From the NCBI GenBank assembly GCA_024403275.1, contig JAKSSD010000008.1:1-57239 (forward strand): DNA of 57,239 nt, read 5' to 3'. Below are positions 43,732-52,682 of the stretch, piece by piece. The position numbers were made by a program, and so were the translations under genes. The notes beneath the pieces are model-generated. The model had not been told where the DNA came from and did no database searches. It worked only from the letters and a program-made list of their open reading frames with translations. The stretch is from Lachnospiraceae bacterium (GTDB lineage Bacteria > Bacillota > Clostridia > Lachnospirales > Lachnospiraceae). Positions within the stretch are counted from its first letter, which is position 1. Every line of letters begins with the position of its first letter.

Positions 43732-44646
43732 TTAACTGTCAATATTTGGAAACATCTTAAGTGGCATGAATAAGTCTTTATACTTATCATATTTATAAAC
43801 TGCAGCAAATCTGCCTTCGGCATTGTATACCTTATATACAGTGCCGTTTTTTATTGCTTTTTCCTTATCTAAGGAAACATTATCTCTTGTAAGAGGATTT
43901 CCATTGTCAACAATTCTCTTTGAAGCTTCATTTACGTACAAAGACTCATTCTTTTCGAATACCGCCTCTACTGGAAGAATGTAATCATCTATCTGTCCTT
44001 CTTTTGCTAGTTTTTCAACCTCAGATAACTTAAGAGATTTTTCCTCTGTAAAATATGAAACTCTAGTTCTTTTAAGATGCTCCATACAGGCACCACAACC
44101 AAGCTTCTCGCCTATGTCTCTGCATAGAGAACGAATGTATGTACCCTTAGAACAGCTCGCCTTAAATGTAACATATGGAAGTTCAATATTTAATATTTCA
44201 ATATTGTAAATTGTTACCGGTCTTGCCTCTCTCTCAACTTCCTTGCCGGCTCTGGCAAGTTCATAAAGTTTCTTGCCATCCTTCTTAAGAGCTGAATACA
44301 TTGGTGGCACTTGAAGAATATCACCCTGCATGCTCATCACCGCATCAATGATTTCCTCCTTGGAATTCAAAATATCCTTTTCGCTTAAAATCTTACCTGT
44401 GGTATCCTCTGTATCCGTTGTTCTTCCAAGAAGCATCTTACATACATACTCCTTGTCCCTGTTATCTAACAATTCGCAAAGCTTAGTTCCGTCTCCAAGG
44501 CAAACCAGCAACACACCCTCGGCTTTAGGATCCAAAGTTCCTGTATGACCTATCTTTTTTTGTTTTAATATTCCTCTTAGAATTGCAACTACATCAAAGG
44601 AAGTGAAATCTGGTTCCTTGTAAATATTTATTAATCCGTTATACAT
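43732..44646 (-). CDS. truB: tRNA pseudouridine-55 synthase TruB
   Basis: TruB makes pseudouridine 55 in the T-loop of tRNAs. The 304-residue product has the catalytic motif KKIGHTGTLDPKAEGVL with Asp39, then KEYVCKMLLGRTTDTEDTTG, the VPPMYSALKKDGKKLYELAR segment and KGTYIRSLCRDIG. Unusually it is not beside rbfA or ribF; it follows hydF by 20 bases. No terminator separates it from the convergent glycosylase gene. Confidence 0.96.
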   Translation of the reverse strand: MYNGLINIYKEPDFTSFDVVAILRGILKQKKIGHTGTLDPKAEGVLLVCLGDGTKLCELLDNRDKEYVCKMLLGRTTDTEDTTGKILSEKDILNSKEEIIDAVMSMQGDILQVPPMYSALKKDGKKLYELARAGKEVEREARPVTIYNIEILNIELPYVTFKASCSKGTYIRSLCRDIGEKLGCGACMEHLKRTRVSYFTEEKSLKLSEVEKLAKEGQIDDYILPVEAVFEKNESLYVNEASKRIVDNGNPLTRDNVSLDKEKAIKNGTVYKVYNAEGRFAAVYKYDKYKDLFMPLKMFPNIDS

Positions 44647-44666
44647 TTACTACTCCTTACGGGGTA

Positions 44667-45866
44667 TTATTTTTTCAATATTTTCAAAGGTTCAATACTT
44701 CTGTCTAATATACCTGTAAGCTTGGCAATTGTCATACCATAATTAGTAATGGCAACATTGCCTGCTTTTGAAGCTTCGATTCTACTCTTCATTTCCTTAT
44801 CATTTAACATGCAGGCTCCACAGTGAATAATAACCTTATACTTTTTAAGGTCAGTTGGGAACTCAGTGCCTGATGTGAATTCAAGATTGAAATTGCCGAG
44901 CTTAGAAAGCATTTTAGGTATTTTTTCTGTACCAATATCACCGCACTGTCTATGATGAGTACAACCTTCTGAAATGAGAATTGTATCTCCATCCTTAAGT
45001 TCATCAAGTGCATTTACACTTGCTAACTGATGCTCAAGTTCACCCTTGTATCTAGAGAAAAGAATTGAAAATGAAGTAAGAGGAATGTCTCTTGGAACAA
45101 TATCTTTTATCTTGCCAAATGCCTGACTATCTGTAATAACAAGCTTGATATCTTTTCCAAATTTATTAATAACGCCTTCAAGTTCACTATCTCTGCAAGT
45201 AATTGGAACTGCACCATTATCAAGCAAATCTCTAATTGTCTGCTGCTGTGGAAGAATGAGTCTGCCCTTTGGAGCTGCTTTGTCAATTGGCACTACGAGC
45301 ACTACTAAATCATTAACATTTACCAAATCACCAACAAGAGGTCGCTCGTTTGTTTCCTCATTAAGAAGTTTGGCTATTGCTTCCTTAAGTTCGTAAATGC
45401 CTGTGTTGTTAAGCGCACTAACATTCATTTCCTTAGCCTGACCATCTAATGTAAATGTAGCTCCATTGTCAGTTAAATCTGTTTTATTATATGCTACAAT
45501 AACAGGAAGATTCTTTTCTTTAATTTTACTTAAAATCTCTTTATCCTGCTCATTTAATCCCTTGCCTGCGTCTGCAACAAGAATAGCTAAATCTGTCTTA
45601 TTAAGTACTCCGACAGCCTTCTCAACTCTTAACTTTCCAAGGTCCCCGACATCATCAAGACCAGGAGTGTCAATCACTACTACAGGGCCAGCTGGAAGAA
45701 GTTCCATAGACTTATAAACTGGATCAGTTGTTGTACCAAGCACATCTGAAACAATTGCTAATTTCTGTCCTGTCACTGCATTTAACAAACTGCTCTTTCC
45801 TGCGTTTCTGCATCCGAAAAATGCAATGTGTTTTCTCTCGGATAAAGGTGTATCATTCAATCCCAT
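44667..45866 (-). CDS. hydF: [FeFe]-hydrogenase H-cluster maturation GTPase HydF
   Basis: HydF is the scaffold on which HydE and HydG build the diiron subcluster before transfer to HydA. The 399-residue protein has an N-terminal GTPase domain: P-loop GCRNAGKSS (18-26), GTTTDPV, DTPG and NKTD. It also has a dimerisation domain and the C-terminal iron-sulfur ligand set CTHHRQCGD (Cys302, His304) with HCGAC (Cys349, Cys352). It lies 11 bases after the TM1266-type regulator. hydE, hydG and hydA are not in the window. Confidence 0.97.
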   Translation of the reverse strand: MGLNDTPLSERKHIAFFGCRNAGKSSLLNAVTGQKLAIVSDVLGTTTDPVYKSMELLPAGPVVVIDTPGLDDVGDLGKLRVEKAVGVLNKTDLAILVADAGKGLNEQDKEILSKIKEKNLPVIVAYNKTDLTDNGATFTLDGQAKEMNVSALNNTGIYELKEAIAKLLNEETNERPLVGDLVNVNDLVVLVVPIDKAAPKGRLILPQQQTIRDLLDNGAVPITCRDSELEGVINKFGKDIKLVITDSQAFGKIKDIVPRDIPLTSFSILFSRYKGELEHQLASVNALDELKDGDTILISEGCTHHRQCGDIGTEKIPKMLSKLGNFNLEFTSGTEFPTDLKKYKVIIHCGACMLNDKEMKSRIEASKAGNVAITNYGMTIAKLTGILDRSIEPLKILKK

Positions 45867-45877
45867 ACTATCACCTC

Positions 45878-46144
45878 CTAATTGTCACAATCCTCTATGT
45901 ATACGTTTGAATAATTTGTTTTCGCACTTACTCCATCAAGTCTGCCAACCTTGCCTGACAAAGAATTAATAACATCCTCAGTCGCATCAATCGCAACCGT
46001 TATAAGATTAACCTTACCTTTCTTATAAGGTATACCCATTCTGGCTATAATATAATCTCTGTACTCAGATAGAATCTGATTCAATTTATCTGTAGATGTA
46101 TTATCTTCAACAATTATTGAAATAACTGCTATTCTAGTTTTCAT
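45878..46144 (-). CDS. TM1266-type iron-only hydrogenase system regulator
   Basis: The 88-residue product matches the small ACT-like proteins found beside hydrogenase maturation genes (TM1266 family). It starts MKTRIAVISIIVEDN, has LNQILSEYRDYIIARMGIPYKKGKVNLITVAIDAT in the middle and a terminal GVSAKTNYSNVYI. The family is thought to bind a small ligand and regulate hydrogenase expression or assembly; this is not firmly shown. It is coupled to hydF (11-base gap), which supports the assignment. Confidence 0.9.
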   Translation of the reverse strand: MKTRIAVISIIVEDNTSTDKLNQILSEYRDYIIARMGIPYKKGKVNLITVAIDATEDVINSLSGKVGRLDGVSAKTNYSNVYIEDCDN

Positions 46145-46166
46145 TTTCTCTCCCTATCAGTTATCT

Positions 46167-46418
46167 TTAAGTCCAGAAAGGTTTCTGATCCTTATGAGTA
46201 TAACCTTTCATTTTCTCATTGTATTCTTCTATACGTTTTTCATACAAAGCCTTCGTTTTGTCTTTGATTTTACCTTCTTCAACAAATCTTGCAAAACTAT
46301 CCTGTAACTCTTTTAGATTACTTTGAGCAGCATCTTTATAATTATTGCTCATATTCATTTCAAGCTTTGAAATAATATTTATAAGTTCTTTCTCGTATTT
46401 TGATTTAAATAATCCCAT
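46167..46418 (-). CDS. Small helical protein of unknown function
   Basis: The 83-residue product is not recognised. It is charged and helical throughout (KYEKELINIISKLEMNM, LKELQDSFARFVEEGKIKDKTKALYEKRIEEY), with no cysteines, membrane segment or signal. It is first in the group with the TM1266-type regulator, hydF and truB, and has a promoter at 46457-46486. A link to hydrogenase biology is suggested only by position. Confidence 0.7.
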   Translation of the reverse strand: MGLFKSKYEKELINIISKLEMNMSNNYKDAAQSNLKELQDSFARFVEEGKIKDKTKALYEKRIEEYNEKMKGYTHKDQKPFWT

Positions 46419-46456
46419 ATTAACCCTCTTTTTGCAAGTCCCAACAACTCTTTTTG

Positions 46457-46486
46457 ATTATACTCCCATTTATATTTCAAATACAA
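46457..46486 (-). promoter_or_regulatory. Predicted promoter of the hydF group
   Basis: On the minus strand TTGTAT (46481-46486) is 18 bases from a perfect TATAAT (46457-46462), about 40 bases before the 83-residue gene. Confidence 0.6.
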
Positions 46487-46583
46487 TATAGCCTGCTTTA
46501 GCTTTTTTTATTATTTCCTATACAAACAACTATATTTTATTTATAATAATTTATGGAAGTATTCTACTTATTTCGGAGGTTCT

Positions 46584-47066
46584 ATGGGAAAAAAATCTAT
46601 TAAAGAAAACAAAAACATGTATCAGCTCTGCAGGGAAGAAGCAGGCATGACAAGAGCTCAGGCTAGCGATGCACTTGTATTCATGAGTGACAGTCGTATC
46701 GAAAAAATTGAAAGTGAAAAATGTGAGCCACATCCTGATGAAATTCTCGCTATGGCTAATGCCTATAAAAAACCTAATCTTTGCAACTATTATTGTTCTA
46801 ACGAATGTCCTATCGGACAGATTTCTGTACCAGAACTTCAGCCAAAACAGCTTGCTCAGATTACACTTGAAATGTTATCTACAATCACTACTCTCTCTAA
46901 GCAGAAGGATCGTCTTGTAGAAATTACTGTTGATGGCGTTATCACTGAAGAAGAGAAAAAAGATTTCATGCAAATCAGTGATGAACTCGACAAAATGTCA
47001 GTATCGATCGAATCTCTCAAGCTTTGGGTTAATCAAATGATTGCTGAAGGTAAATGGTCTGATTGA
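46584..47066 (+). CDS. XRE-family helix-turn-helix regulator
   Basis: The 160-residue product has an N-terminal HTH (MYQLCREEAGMTRAQASDALVFMSDSRIEKIESEKCEP, about residues 12-49). A short Cys-containing segment NYYCSNECPIGQ follows, and then helices likely for dimerisation (residues 95-155). The two cysteines could sense redox state or metal, but this is speculation. CGGAGG precedes the ATG, and TATAAT with a TATACA -35 lies upstream. The last 34 bases overlap the end of the convergent AraC-type gene. Confidence 0.85.
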   Translation: MGKKSIKENKNMYQLCREEAGMTRAQASDALVFMSDSRIEKIESEKCEPHPDEILAMANAYKKPNLCNYYCSNECPIGQISVPELQPKQLAQITLEMLSTITTLSKQKDRLVEITVDGVITEEEKKDFMQISDELDKMSVSIESLKLWVNQMIAEGKWSD

Positions 47067-47779
47067 TATTTACCAGGTGTAACACCTTCATATTTTTTAA
47101 ATACTTTAACGAAATAACTCTGGCTCGGGAATGCAAGAATATTTGATATTTCAGCAAATGAATAATCTGAATATTCTATCATATTCCGAGCCGTTTCTAT
47201 TTTCTTACGGCTTATATATTCACTGACGGACATGCCCATTTCTTCTTTAAATAATCTTGATAAATACGCCTCACTAATATTCGATTCCCTGGCAACATTC
47301 TCAAGAGTAATCCTTTCGTGAAGATGATCATATATATAATTAATACTTGTAATAACATGTTTAGAATAAACCTTCTTGGTTTTAATGTCACTCATTCTTC
47401 TGACATATTCTCTGACCATTTTCTTATGTAGCTCAGATATTTCCTTAAGATTTCGACATTTATCTACTCTACTAATATATAAATCACTCAGGTTATATGC
47501 CTTTTCGTGTTCCATTCCGCCTTCAATACAATACCTTGATAACATAGCAGCAGTAATTACAAAATGATATCTGAAATTATTTACTGCATTTTCAGATAAA
47601 ATTCCAAGCCCCTTTTTGTCGCAAAAATCTTCTATAAGCAATTCTTCAACCTTTTTCTTGTTCCCACTCATAACAAGCTCATAGAATTCCATCTCCGGAT
47701 TATACGGAGCATGAAAAACATAGTTTTCACGCATCAGGTATTCTTTATATATTAATTCTCTGTTTAAATCCTCTGTCAT
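47033..47779 (-). CDS. AraC-family transcriptional regulator
   Basis: The 248-residue product ends in a complete AraC DNA-binding domain. The first HTH is ERITLENVARESNISEAYLSRLFKEEMGMSVSEYI and the second is YSFAEISNILAFPSQSYFVKVFKKYEGVTPGKY (about residues 135-240). The N-terminal part is helical, not the usual cupin sugar-binding fold, so the signal is unknown. It is divergent from the GH16-GH5 genes, with direct repeats typical of AraC operators between them (47852-47885). It therefore probably activates beta-glucan use. Confidence 0.9.
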   Translation of the reverse strand: MTEDLNRELIYKEYLMRENYVFHAPYNPEMEFYELVMSGNKKKVEELLIEDFCDKKGLGILSENAVNNFRYHFVITAAMLSRYCIEGGMEHEKAYNLSDLYISRVDKCRNLKEISELHKKMVREYVRRMSDIKTKKVYSKHVITSINYIYDHLHERITLENVARESNISEAYLSRLFKEEMGMSVSEYISRKKIETARNMIEYSDYSFAEISNILAFPSQSYFVKVFKKYEGVTPGKYQSDHLPSAII

Positions 47780-47851
47780 ATCTATCTTTACCTTTTCGTT
47801 TTATTATATCTCTCTTAATATGTTCAGTCTTTGCATAGCCTTTTTTGTTTA

Positions 47852-47885
47852 GTCATTATTTTATCAAAAATGTCATTATTTTTAT
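47852..47885. promoter_or_regulatory. Direct repeats, candidate AraC-type operator
   Basis: GTCATTATTTTAT (47852) recurs as GTCATTATTTTTAT (47872), exactly 20 bases apart, two helical turns. Two same-face direct half-sites between the araC-type gene and the GH16 gene are the usual form of an AraC-family operator. Confidence 0.5.
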
Positions 47886-47961
47886 ATAACAATATTGAAT
47901 ATTTTTTTATTCTTATTTGGTAAGGTAACTTATGGTAATTATTTTGAGAGGGTAAAAAATC

Positions 47962-49392
47962 ATGAACAAAAAATCATTTATGGCAAGATCTCTTGCTCTT
48001 TTATCTTGTAGCTCAATACTTTTTGTAACAGCCTGTGGACAGGCACCTGTTGATCCATCTTCTTTTTCTAATATCGAAGATGTCGCAAAGGTTGCAGTAG
48101 TCGCTACGCCTACTCCTGAACTTGAAGGTTATAATCTTCTTTGGAGTGATGAATTTGATGGTAGCAAACTCAATATGGACATTTGGAATTATGAACCACA
48201 TGAACCAGGTTGGACCAACAATGAACTCCAGGAATATACAACATCTGAAGACAATGTATTTGTAAAAGATGGCAATCTTGTAATCAAAGCCATTAAGGAA
48301 GAAGATGGCAGCAATGTACATTATACTTCTGGTAAAGTAACTACACAAAATAAAGAAGACTTCCTTTATGGCAAGGTAGTTGTAAATGCCAAGGTTCCTG
48401 AAGGACAGGGCTTATGGCCAGCTATCTGGATGATGCCAACTGACGAAAGCTACTATGGTCAGTGGCCAAAGTGTGGCGAAATCGACATTATGGAAGTTCT
48501 TGGTAACGACGTAACAACAGCCTATGGTACTCTTCACTGGGGTGAGCCTCATGGCGAGAAGCAGGGCATCGTAACGCTCGAAGATGGCACAACATTCGCT
48601 GATTCCTTCCATGAATATTCTGTTGAATGGGAACCAGGCGAATTTAGATATTATATCGATGGTGAACACTATCTCACTGTTAATGATTGGTTTACCGCTA
48701 TAGAAGGCCAGGACGAGAAACCTTATCCTGCTCCATTCGATCAGACATTCTTCGTTCAGCTTAACCTTGCTGTTGGTGGTAACTGGCCAGGTAACCCTGA
48801 CGACACTACAGATTTCGATAATGCTGAATTCCTTGTAGACTATGTACGTGTATATCAAAAAGATGCATATGATCTTAATGTTAAAAAGCCTGAAAAAGTA
48901 TTCAAACAGGCAGATGATACAGGAAACTTCATTACAAATGGTGATTTTGCTGTTGCTGAAGATTTAACTGATGAACAGGATTGGAAATTCCTCCTTTTCG
49001 AAGGTGGTGAAGGAAGTGCTGAAATCAAAGACAACACCATGATTATTTATACAGAGAAGAAGGGAACTGTAGACTACTCAGTACAGTTAGTTCAGCCTGA
49101 TCTTCCAATGGTTAAAGGTAAATCTTACAGATTAACTTTTGACTGCTGGTCAGATGAAGAAAGACCATTAATCATTTGTGTATCTGCACCTACTGCTGGT
49201 TGGGTTCGTTATCTTAAAGATTCATATCTTAAAGTAACTACTGAACCTACAACATATACTTATGAATTCACTATGAAGAGCAAGGATGACAACAATGGTC
49301 GTCTCGAGTTTAACATGGGTAACAAAGGTTCAACTGCAACAATCTACATTCAGAATGTTCGTCTTGAAGAGATTGAAGAATTATCAGAATAG
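47962..49392 (+). CDS. Secreted GH16 beta-glucanase lipoprotein with CBM4/9-like module
   Basis: The enzyme should cut beta-1,3 or mixed beta-1,3-1,4-glucan (laminarinase/lichenase type) at the cell surface. The 476-residue protein has a signal peptide with lipobox VTAC (Cys25). The GH16 domain (about 55-295) holds the catalytic motif GEIDIMEVLG, with Glu173 as nucleophile and Glu178 as acid/base. The C-terminal carbohydrate-binding-like domain (about 315-470) reads ITNGDFAVAEDLTDEQDWKF and ends VRLEEIEE. GAGAGGG precedes the ATG. The GH5 gene follows after nine bases. The exact substrate cannot be told from sequence alone. Confidence 0.93.
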   Translation: MNKKSFMARSLALLSCSSILFVTACGQAPVDPSSFSNIEDVAKVAVVATPTPELEGYNLLWSDEFDGSKLNMDIWNYEPHEPGWTNNELQEYTTSEDNVFVKDGNLVIKAIKEEDGSNVHYTSGKVTTQNKEDFLYGKVVVNAKVPEGQGLWPAIWMMPTDESYYGQWPKCGEIDIMEVLGNDVTTAYGTLHWGEPHGEKQGIVTLEDGTTFADSFHEYSVEWEPGEFRYYIDGEHYLTVNDWFTAIEGQDEKPYPAPFDQTFFVQLNLAVGGNWPGNPDDTTDFDNAEFLVDYVRVYQKDAYDLNVKKPEKVFKQADDTGNFITNGDFAVAEDLTDEQDWKFLLFEGGEGSAEIKDNTMIIYTEKKGTVDYSVQLVQPDLPMVKGKSYRLTFDCWSDEERPLIICVSAPTAGWVRYLKDSYLKVTTEPTTYTYEFTMKSKDDNNGRLEFNMGNKGSTATIYIQNVRLEEIEELSE

Positions 49393-49401
49393 GAATTAAA
49401 T

Positions 49402-50394
49402 ATGAAAGCTTTTACAGGATATAATCGCGGTGTTAATCTTGGTGGATGGTTGTCTCAGTGTGACCACACCAAGGAAAGATACGACACCTTTATTAAAGAA
49501 TCAGATTTTGAAAATATAGCCAATCGCAAATTTGATCATGTCAGAGTTCCTATCGATTACGAGCTTATTCAAAACAAGGACCGTTCTTTTAAAGAAGAAG
49601 GATTTAAATATATCGAATTTGCTATTACTATGTGTCGTAAATATAAGCTTAATATGATTCTTGATTTACACAAAACTTTAGGCTATTCTTTCGATCCATT
49701 TCATAATGAGTTAGGTTTCTTTGAATCTGAAGATTATCAGAACAATTTCTACTTAATCTGGGATGAACTCGCTAAAAGATTTGGAGCAAATGATGATATG
49801 CTTTCATTTGAACTTCTTAACGAAGTAACCAAGAAAGAATACTGTGACACCTGGAATCTGATATCAACAAATTGTATTGAAAGAATTAGAAAGATTGCAC
49901 CTAATATCAATATTTTAATCGGTGGATATTATAATAATAGCTTGGAAGCAGTAAGAGATATCGCGATGCCTTATGACGACAAAATCGTATACACCTTCCA
50001 TTGCTATGATCCATTATTATTCACTCATCAGGGAGCTTTCTGGATTGCAACAATGGATACTTCTTTTAGATGTGATTATAAAATGCCTTTCAAAAAATAT
50101 GATGAACTTAGTCAGAAATATTTATGTCAGGCCTATCCATCTTTCGATGCATTTAATATGGATGATTGTCCAGATGCTAATTATTTTGAAACCCTTTTAG
50201 ACGATGCTATTAAGGTAGCTTTAGAGAGAAACGTTGCTCTTTATTGTGGCGAATATGGTGTCATTGATCGTGCTGATAGAAATGAAGCTGCTAAATGGTT
50301 TAAAGACTTCCATAGCATTATGGATAAGTATCTTATTGGTAGCGCAGTATGGAATTATAAGGAAATGGATTTTGAAATCTCTCCTGAATTCTAA
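49402..50394 (+). CDS. Cytoplasmic GH5-family glycoside hydrolase
   Basis: The 330-residue product is a GH5 (cellulase-superfamily) enzyme. It starts YNRGVNLGGWLSQ, has FDHVRVPIDYEL, the acid/base Glu141 in FELLNEV, the VYTFHCYDP segment and the nucleophile Glu284 in LYCGEYGV. There is no signal peptide, so it should act inside the cell on imported oligosaccharides made by the co-transcribed GH16 lipoprotein. An exo- or beta-glucosidase-like role is inferred. It covers the normal catalytic domain only, with no binding module. Confidence 0.92.
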   Translation: MKAFTGYNRGVNLGGWLSQCDHTKERYDTFIKESDFENIANRKFDHVRVPIDYELIQNKDRSFKEEGFKYIEFAITMCRKYKLNMILDLHKTLGYSFDPFHNELGFFESEDYQNNFYLIWDELAKRFGANDDMLSFELLNEVTKKEYCDTWNLISTNCIERIRKIAPNINILIGGYYNNSLEAVRDIAMPYDDKIVYTFHCYDPLLFTHQGAFWIATMDTSFRCDYKMPFKKYDELSQKYLCQAYPSFDAFNMDDCPDANYFETLLDDAIKVALERNVALYCGEYGVIDRADRNEAAKWFKDFHSIMDKYLIGSAVWNYKEMDFEISPEF

Positions 50395-50424
50395 TTATTT
50401 TATCTTTTAAATATACGGATATAG

Positions 50425-50474
50425 AAAAATCCCCTTAAGTAGATTTTCTTAAATTTCTTGTCTACTTAAGGGGA
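50425..50474 (-). terminator. Long stem-loop terminator after the NlpC/P60 gene
   Basis: A perfect 14-base stem, TCCCCTTAAGTAGA with TCTACTTAAGGGGA, carries a 17-base loop. On the minus strand it is followed by a U-run. It may also end the plus-strand GH16-GH5 transcript, but the plus side has no T-run. Confidence 0.8.
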
Positions 50475-50493
50475 ATTATTATTTCCTCATTAT

Positions 50494-51192
50494 TTATTGC
50501 AATTCATATTCGTATTCAACGCCTTTAATCTCGAACCACTTCTCCCATTTCATATACTCGATTTCATCATATCTAATCCAGTCATTTTCATTTCTTGCAT
50601 CAATAACCATTCCATTTCCAACATATATACCAACATGACCATACATATATACGCCTAATCCTGGAATTTCTGGAATAGTACTTATATCACCTTTTTTAGT
50701 TGATTCAGCCAACAGACCTTCTGTACCTCTTGAGCATACTCCAACGAATGATTTAATGAGTCCTGAACAATCTACGAATCCTTCTTCGCATCCTCCATAT
50801 CTATACTCCCAGCCCTCGTTATAAGCTCTAAATGCCCAATCAACCAGGCCTTGTCTTGAAACCTTCTCATATTCTTCGTCAGAATAATCTATATTCTCAA
50901 GTACCATCTCTATACCATACATTTCAGCTTCAGCTACTTCTTCCGCTTCCATAACATCATATTTGTCTGGAGTAATATATGAATAATCCATTCTCTCAAC
51001 TACTTCAATAGAAAATTTATTATTATCATTTATATTCGTTTTTTCTTTTATTGGAACTATTTCTGTCAGTTCTTCAAAATTCTCCACCTGCATTCTTTTC
51101 GAATTATTATTTATCAATATAACTATTCCTATAACTAATAATCCAACTAAAAGAATTGTCAGTGAAGTTATAACTAATTTCTTCTTTTTCAT
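50494..51192 (-). CDS. NlpC/P60 family cell-wall hydrolase, membrane-anchored
   Basis: The 232-residue product has a signal-anchor segment (about 5-28), a linker and an NlpC/P60 cysteine-peptidase domain. The catalytic cysteine is Cys142 in FVDCSGLI and the histidine His186 in MYGHVGIYVG; the third polar residue lies around 198-201 (DARNE). Such enzymes cut peptide cross-bridges of peptidoglycan. It stands alone, divergent from a MATE exporter, and ends in a strong terminator. It lacks the SH3 binding domains common in the family. Confidence 0.9.
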   Translation of the reverse strand: MKKKKLVITSLTILLVGLLVIGIVILINNNSKRMQVENFEELTEIVPIKEKTNINDNNKFSIEVVERMDYSYITPDKYDVMEAEEVAEAEMYGIEMVLENIDYSDEEYEKVSRQGLVDWAFRAYNEGWEYRYGGCEEGFVDCSGLIKSFVGVCSRGTEGLLAESTKKGDISTIPEIPGLGVYMYGHVGIYVGNGMVIDARNENDWIRYDEIEYMKWEKWFEIKGVEYEYELQ

Positions 51193-51244
51193 ATTATGAA
51201 TTTTACTATATTTTTTAAATAAATTCCACTTTTCAAATTTGTTC

Positions 51245-51273
51245 TTGATATTCTTAATAATTTGTCTTATATT
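51245..51273 (+). promoter_or_regulatory. Predicted promoter of the MATE gene
   Basis: TTGATA (51245-51250) is 17 bases from TATATT (51268-51273). It lies about 30 bases before the TTG start and supports the downstream start rather than one at 51239. Confidence 0.6.
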
Positions 51274-51304
51274 ATCATTTATATCTTTGAAAGGAGGTCA
51301 TTAT

Positions 51305-52654
51305 TTGAACAATAAAAATCAAATAGATATGCTAAATGGTTCCATTTTTTCCAAGATGCTTCTGTTTACCATTCCTTTGATCGCTTCAAGCATTCTTCAG
51401 CTTTTATTCAATGCTGCTGACATTGTAGTTGTTAGTAATTTCGCTGAAGAAAGTTCACTTGCAGCTGTTGGAAGTACTGGATCTTTGATCAATCTTCTTA
51501 CAAACCTTTTTATTGGTTTATCTGTTGGTGTAAATGTTTTGGTTGCCCGTTATATAGGTTCTAAACAACTTGATGAACTGAAGGATACAATACAGACCTC
51601 CATCTCAATTAGTGTAATCATTGGTATTCTTTCCGGAGTAGTCGGAATCATTATTTGTCCTTCGATTCTTAAAATTATGCATCTCGAAGGCGAAATCTGG
51701 AGACTGGCTTCACTTTATCTGCAAATATATTTTATCGGTATGCCTGCAGTTATGATTTACAACTTCGGAAGTGCTGTATTAAGAGCTGTAGGTGATACCA
51801 GAAGGCCTTTAATATACATGATAATTGCTGGTGTAATTAATGTATTATTAAATCTTATCTTCGTTATCGTATTCCACCTTGGTGTAGCTGGCGTAGGTAT
51901 CGCTACAGTAGTCTCACAGTATGTATCAGCTATTTTGGTTGTTTCCTGTCTTGTTAGAGAAAAAGGTATTATTCATTATAATATCAAACACTTCTACATT
52001 AATCGTAAAGTATTATTAGGTATTATTAGGATTGGTTTACCAGCAGGTTTACAGGGTACATTATTTTCTCTTTCAAACGTATTCATTCAGTCTTCAGTTA
52101 ATACCTTTGGCGATATTGTTATAGCTGGTAATTCAGCCGCTATTAATCTCGAAGGATTTGTATATGTAGCTATGAATGCATTTTATCAGGCAACACTTTC
52201 CTTCATTGGACAAAATGTTGGAGCTGGTAAGAAAAAACGTGTCGGCCTTATTACAGTAACAGGTCTCTTACTTGTATGTTCAACAGGTCTTTTACTTGGA
52301 AACATCATGGTATTATTTAGAGAACCTCTTTTAGCTATTTACAAAAATGATCCTGCAGTTATTGCAGCTGGTTCTGTTCGTATTTCCTGGATTTGTTCCA
52401 TTTATTTCTTGTGTGGAATGATGGATGTTATGGTAGGTGCTTTAAGAGGACTTGGTTATTCGACAATGCCTGCCATTGTATCCTTGATGGGCGCCTGCGT
52501 ATTCAGACTTATCTGGCTCGCTACAATCTTCCAGATTGATATGTTCCATAGTGTTGGTACTATTTATGCTTCATATCCTATTTCATGGATTCTTACATTT
52601 AGCATCCATTTGATATGCTACATAGTTATTAAAAGAAAATACGACAGAGAATAG
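51305..52654 (+). CDS. MATE family efflux transporter
   Basis: The 449-residue protein has about twelve membrane segments in two homologous halves. It shows the MATE signatures MLLFTIPLIASSILQLLFNAADIVVV near the N-terminus and GDTRRPLIYMIIAGVINVLLNLI before the middle. MATE proteins export drugs or metabolites using sodium or proton gradients; the substrate is unknown. The start is a TTG seven bases after AGGAGG. Starting at 51239 would place the initiator upstream of the promoter. It is convergent with the sugar transporter, sharing the terminator at 52683. Confidence 0.93.
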   Translation: MNNKNQIDMLNGSIFSKMLLFTIPLIASSILQLLFNAADIVVVSNFAEESSLAAVGSTGSLINLLTNLFIGLSVGVNVLVARYIGSKQLDELKDTIQTSISISVIIGILSGVVGIIICPSILKIMHLEGEIWRLASLYLQIYFIGMPAVMIYNFGSAVLRAVGDTRRPLIYMIIAGVINVLLNLIFVIVFHLGVAGVGIATVVSQYVSAILVVSCLVREKGIIHYNIKHFYINRKVLLGIIRIGLPAGLQGTLFSLSNVFIQSSVNTFGDIVIAGNSAAINLEGFVYVAMNAFYQATLSFIGQNVGAGKKKRVGLITVTGLLLVCSTGLLLGNIMVLFREPLLAIYKNDPAVIAAGSVRISWICSIYFLCGMMDVMVGALRGLGYSTMPAIVSLMGACVFRLIWLATIFQIDMFHSVGTIYASYPISWILTFSIHLICYIVIKRKYDRE

Positions 52655-52682
52655 TATTCTACAATTTAATATTTAACACAAA

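Noticed and set aside
51239-51304. Longer N-terminus for the MATE transporter
   Set aside because: The ATG would lie upstream of the predicted promoter. AGGAGG is placed for the TTG at 51305.
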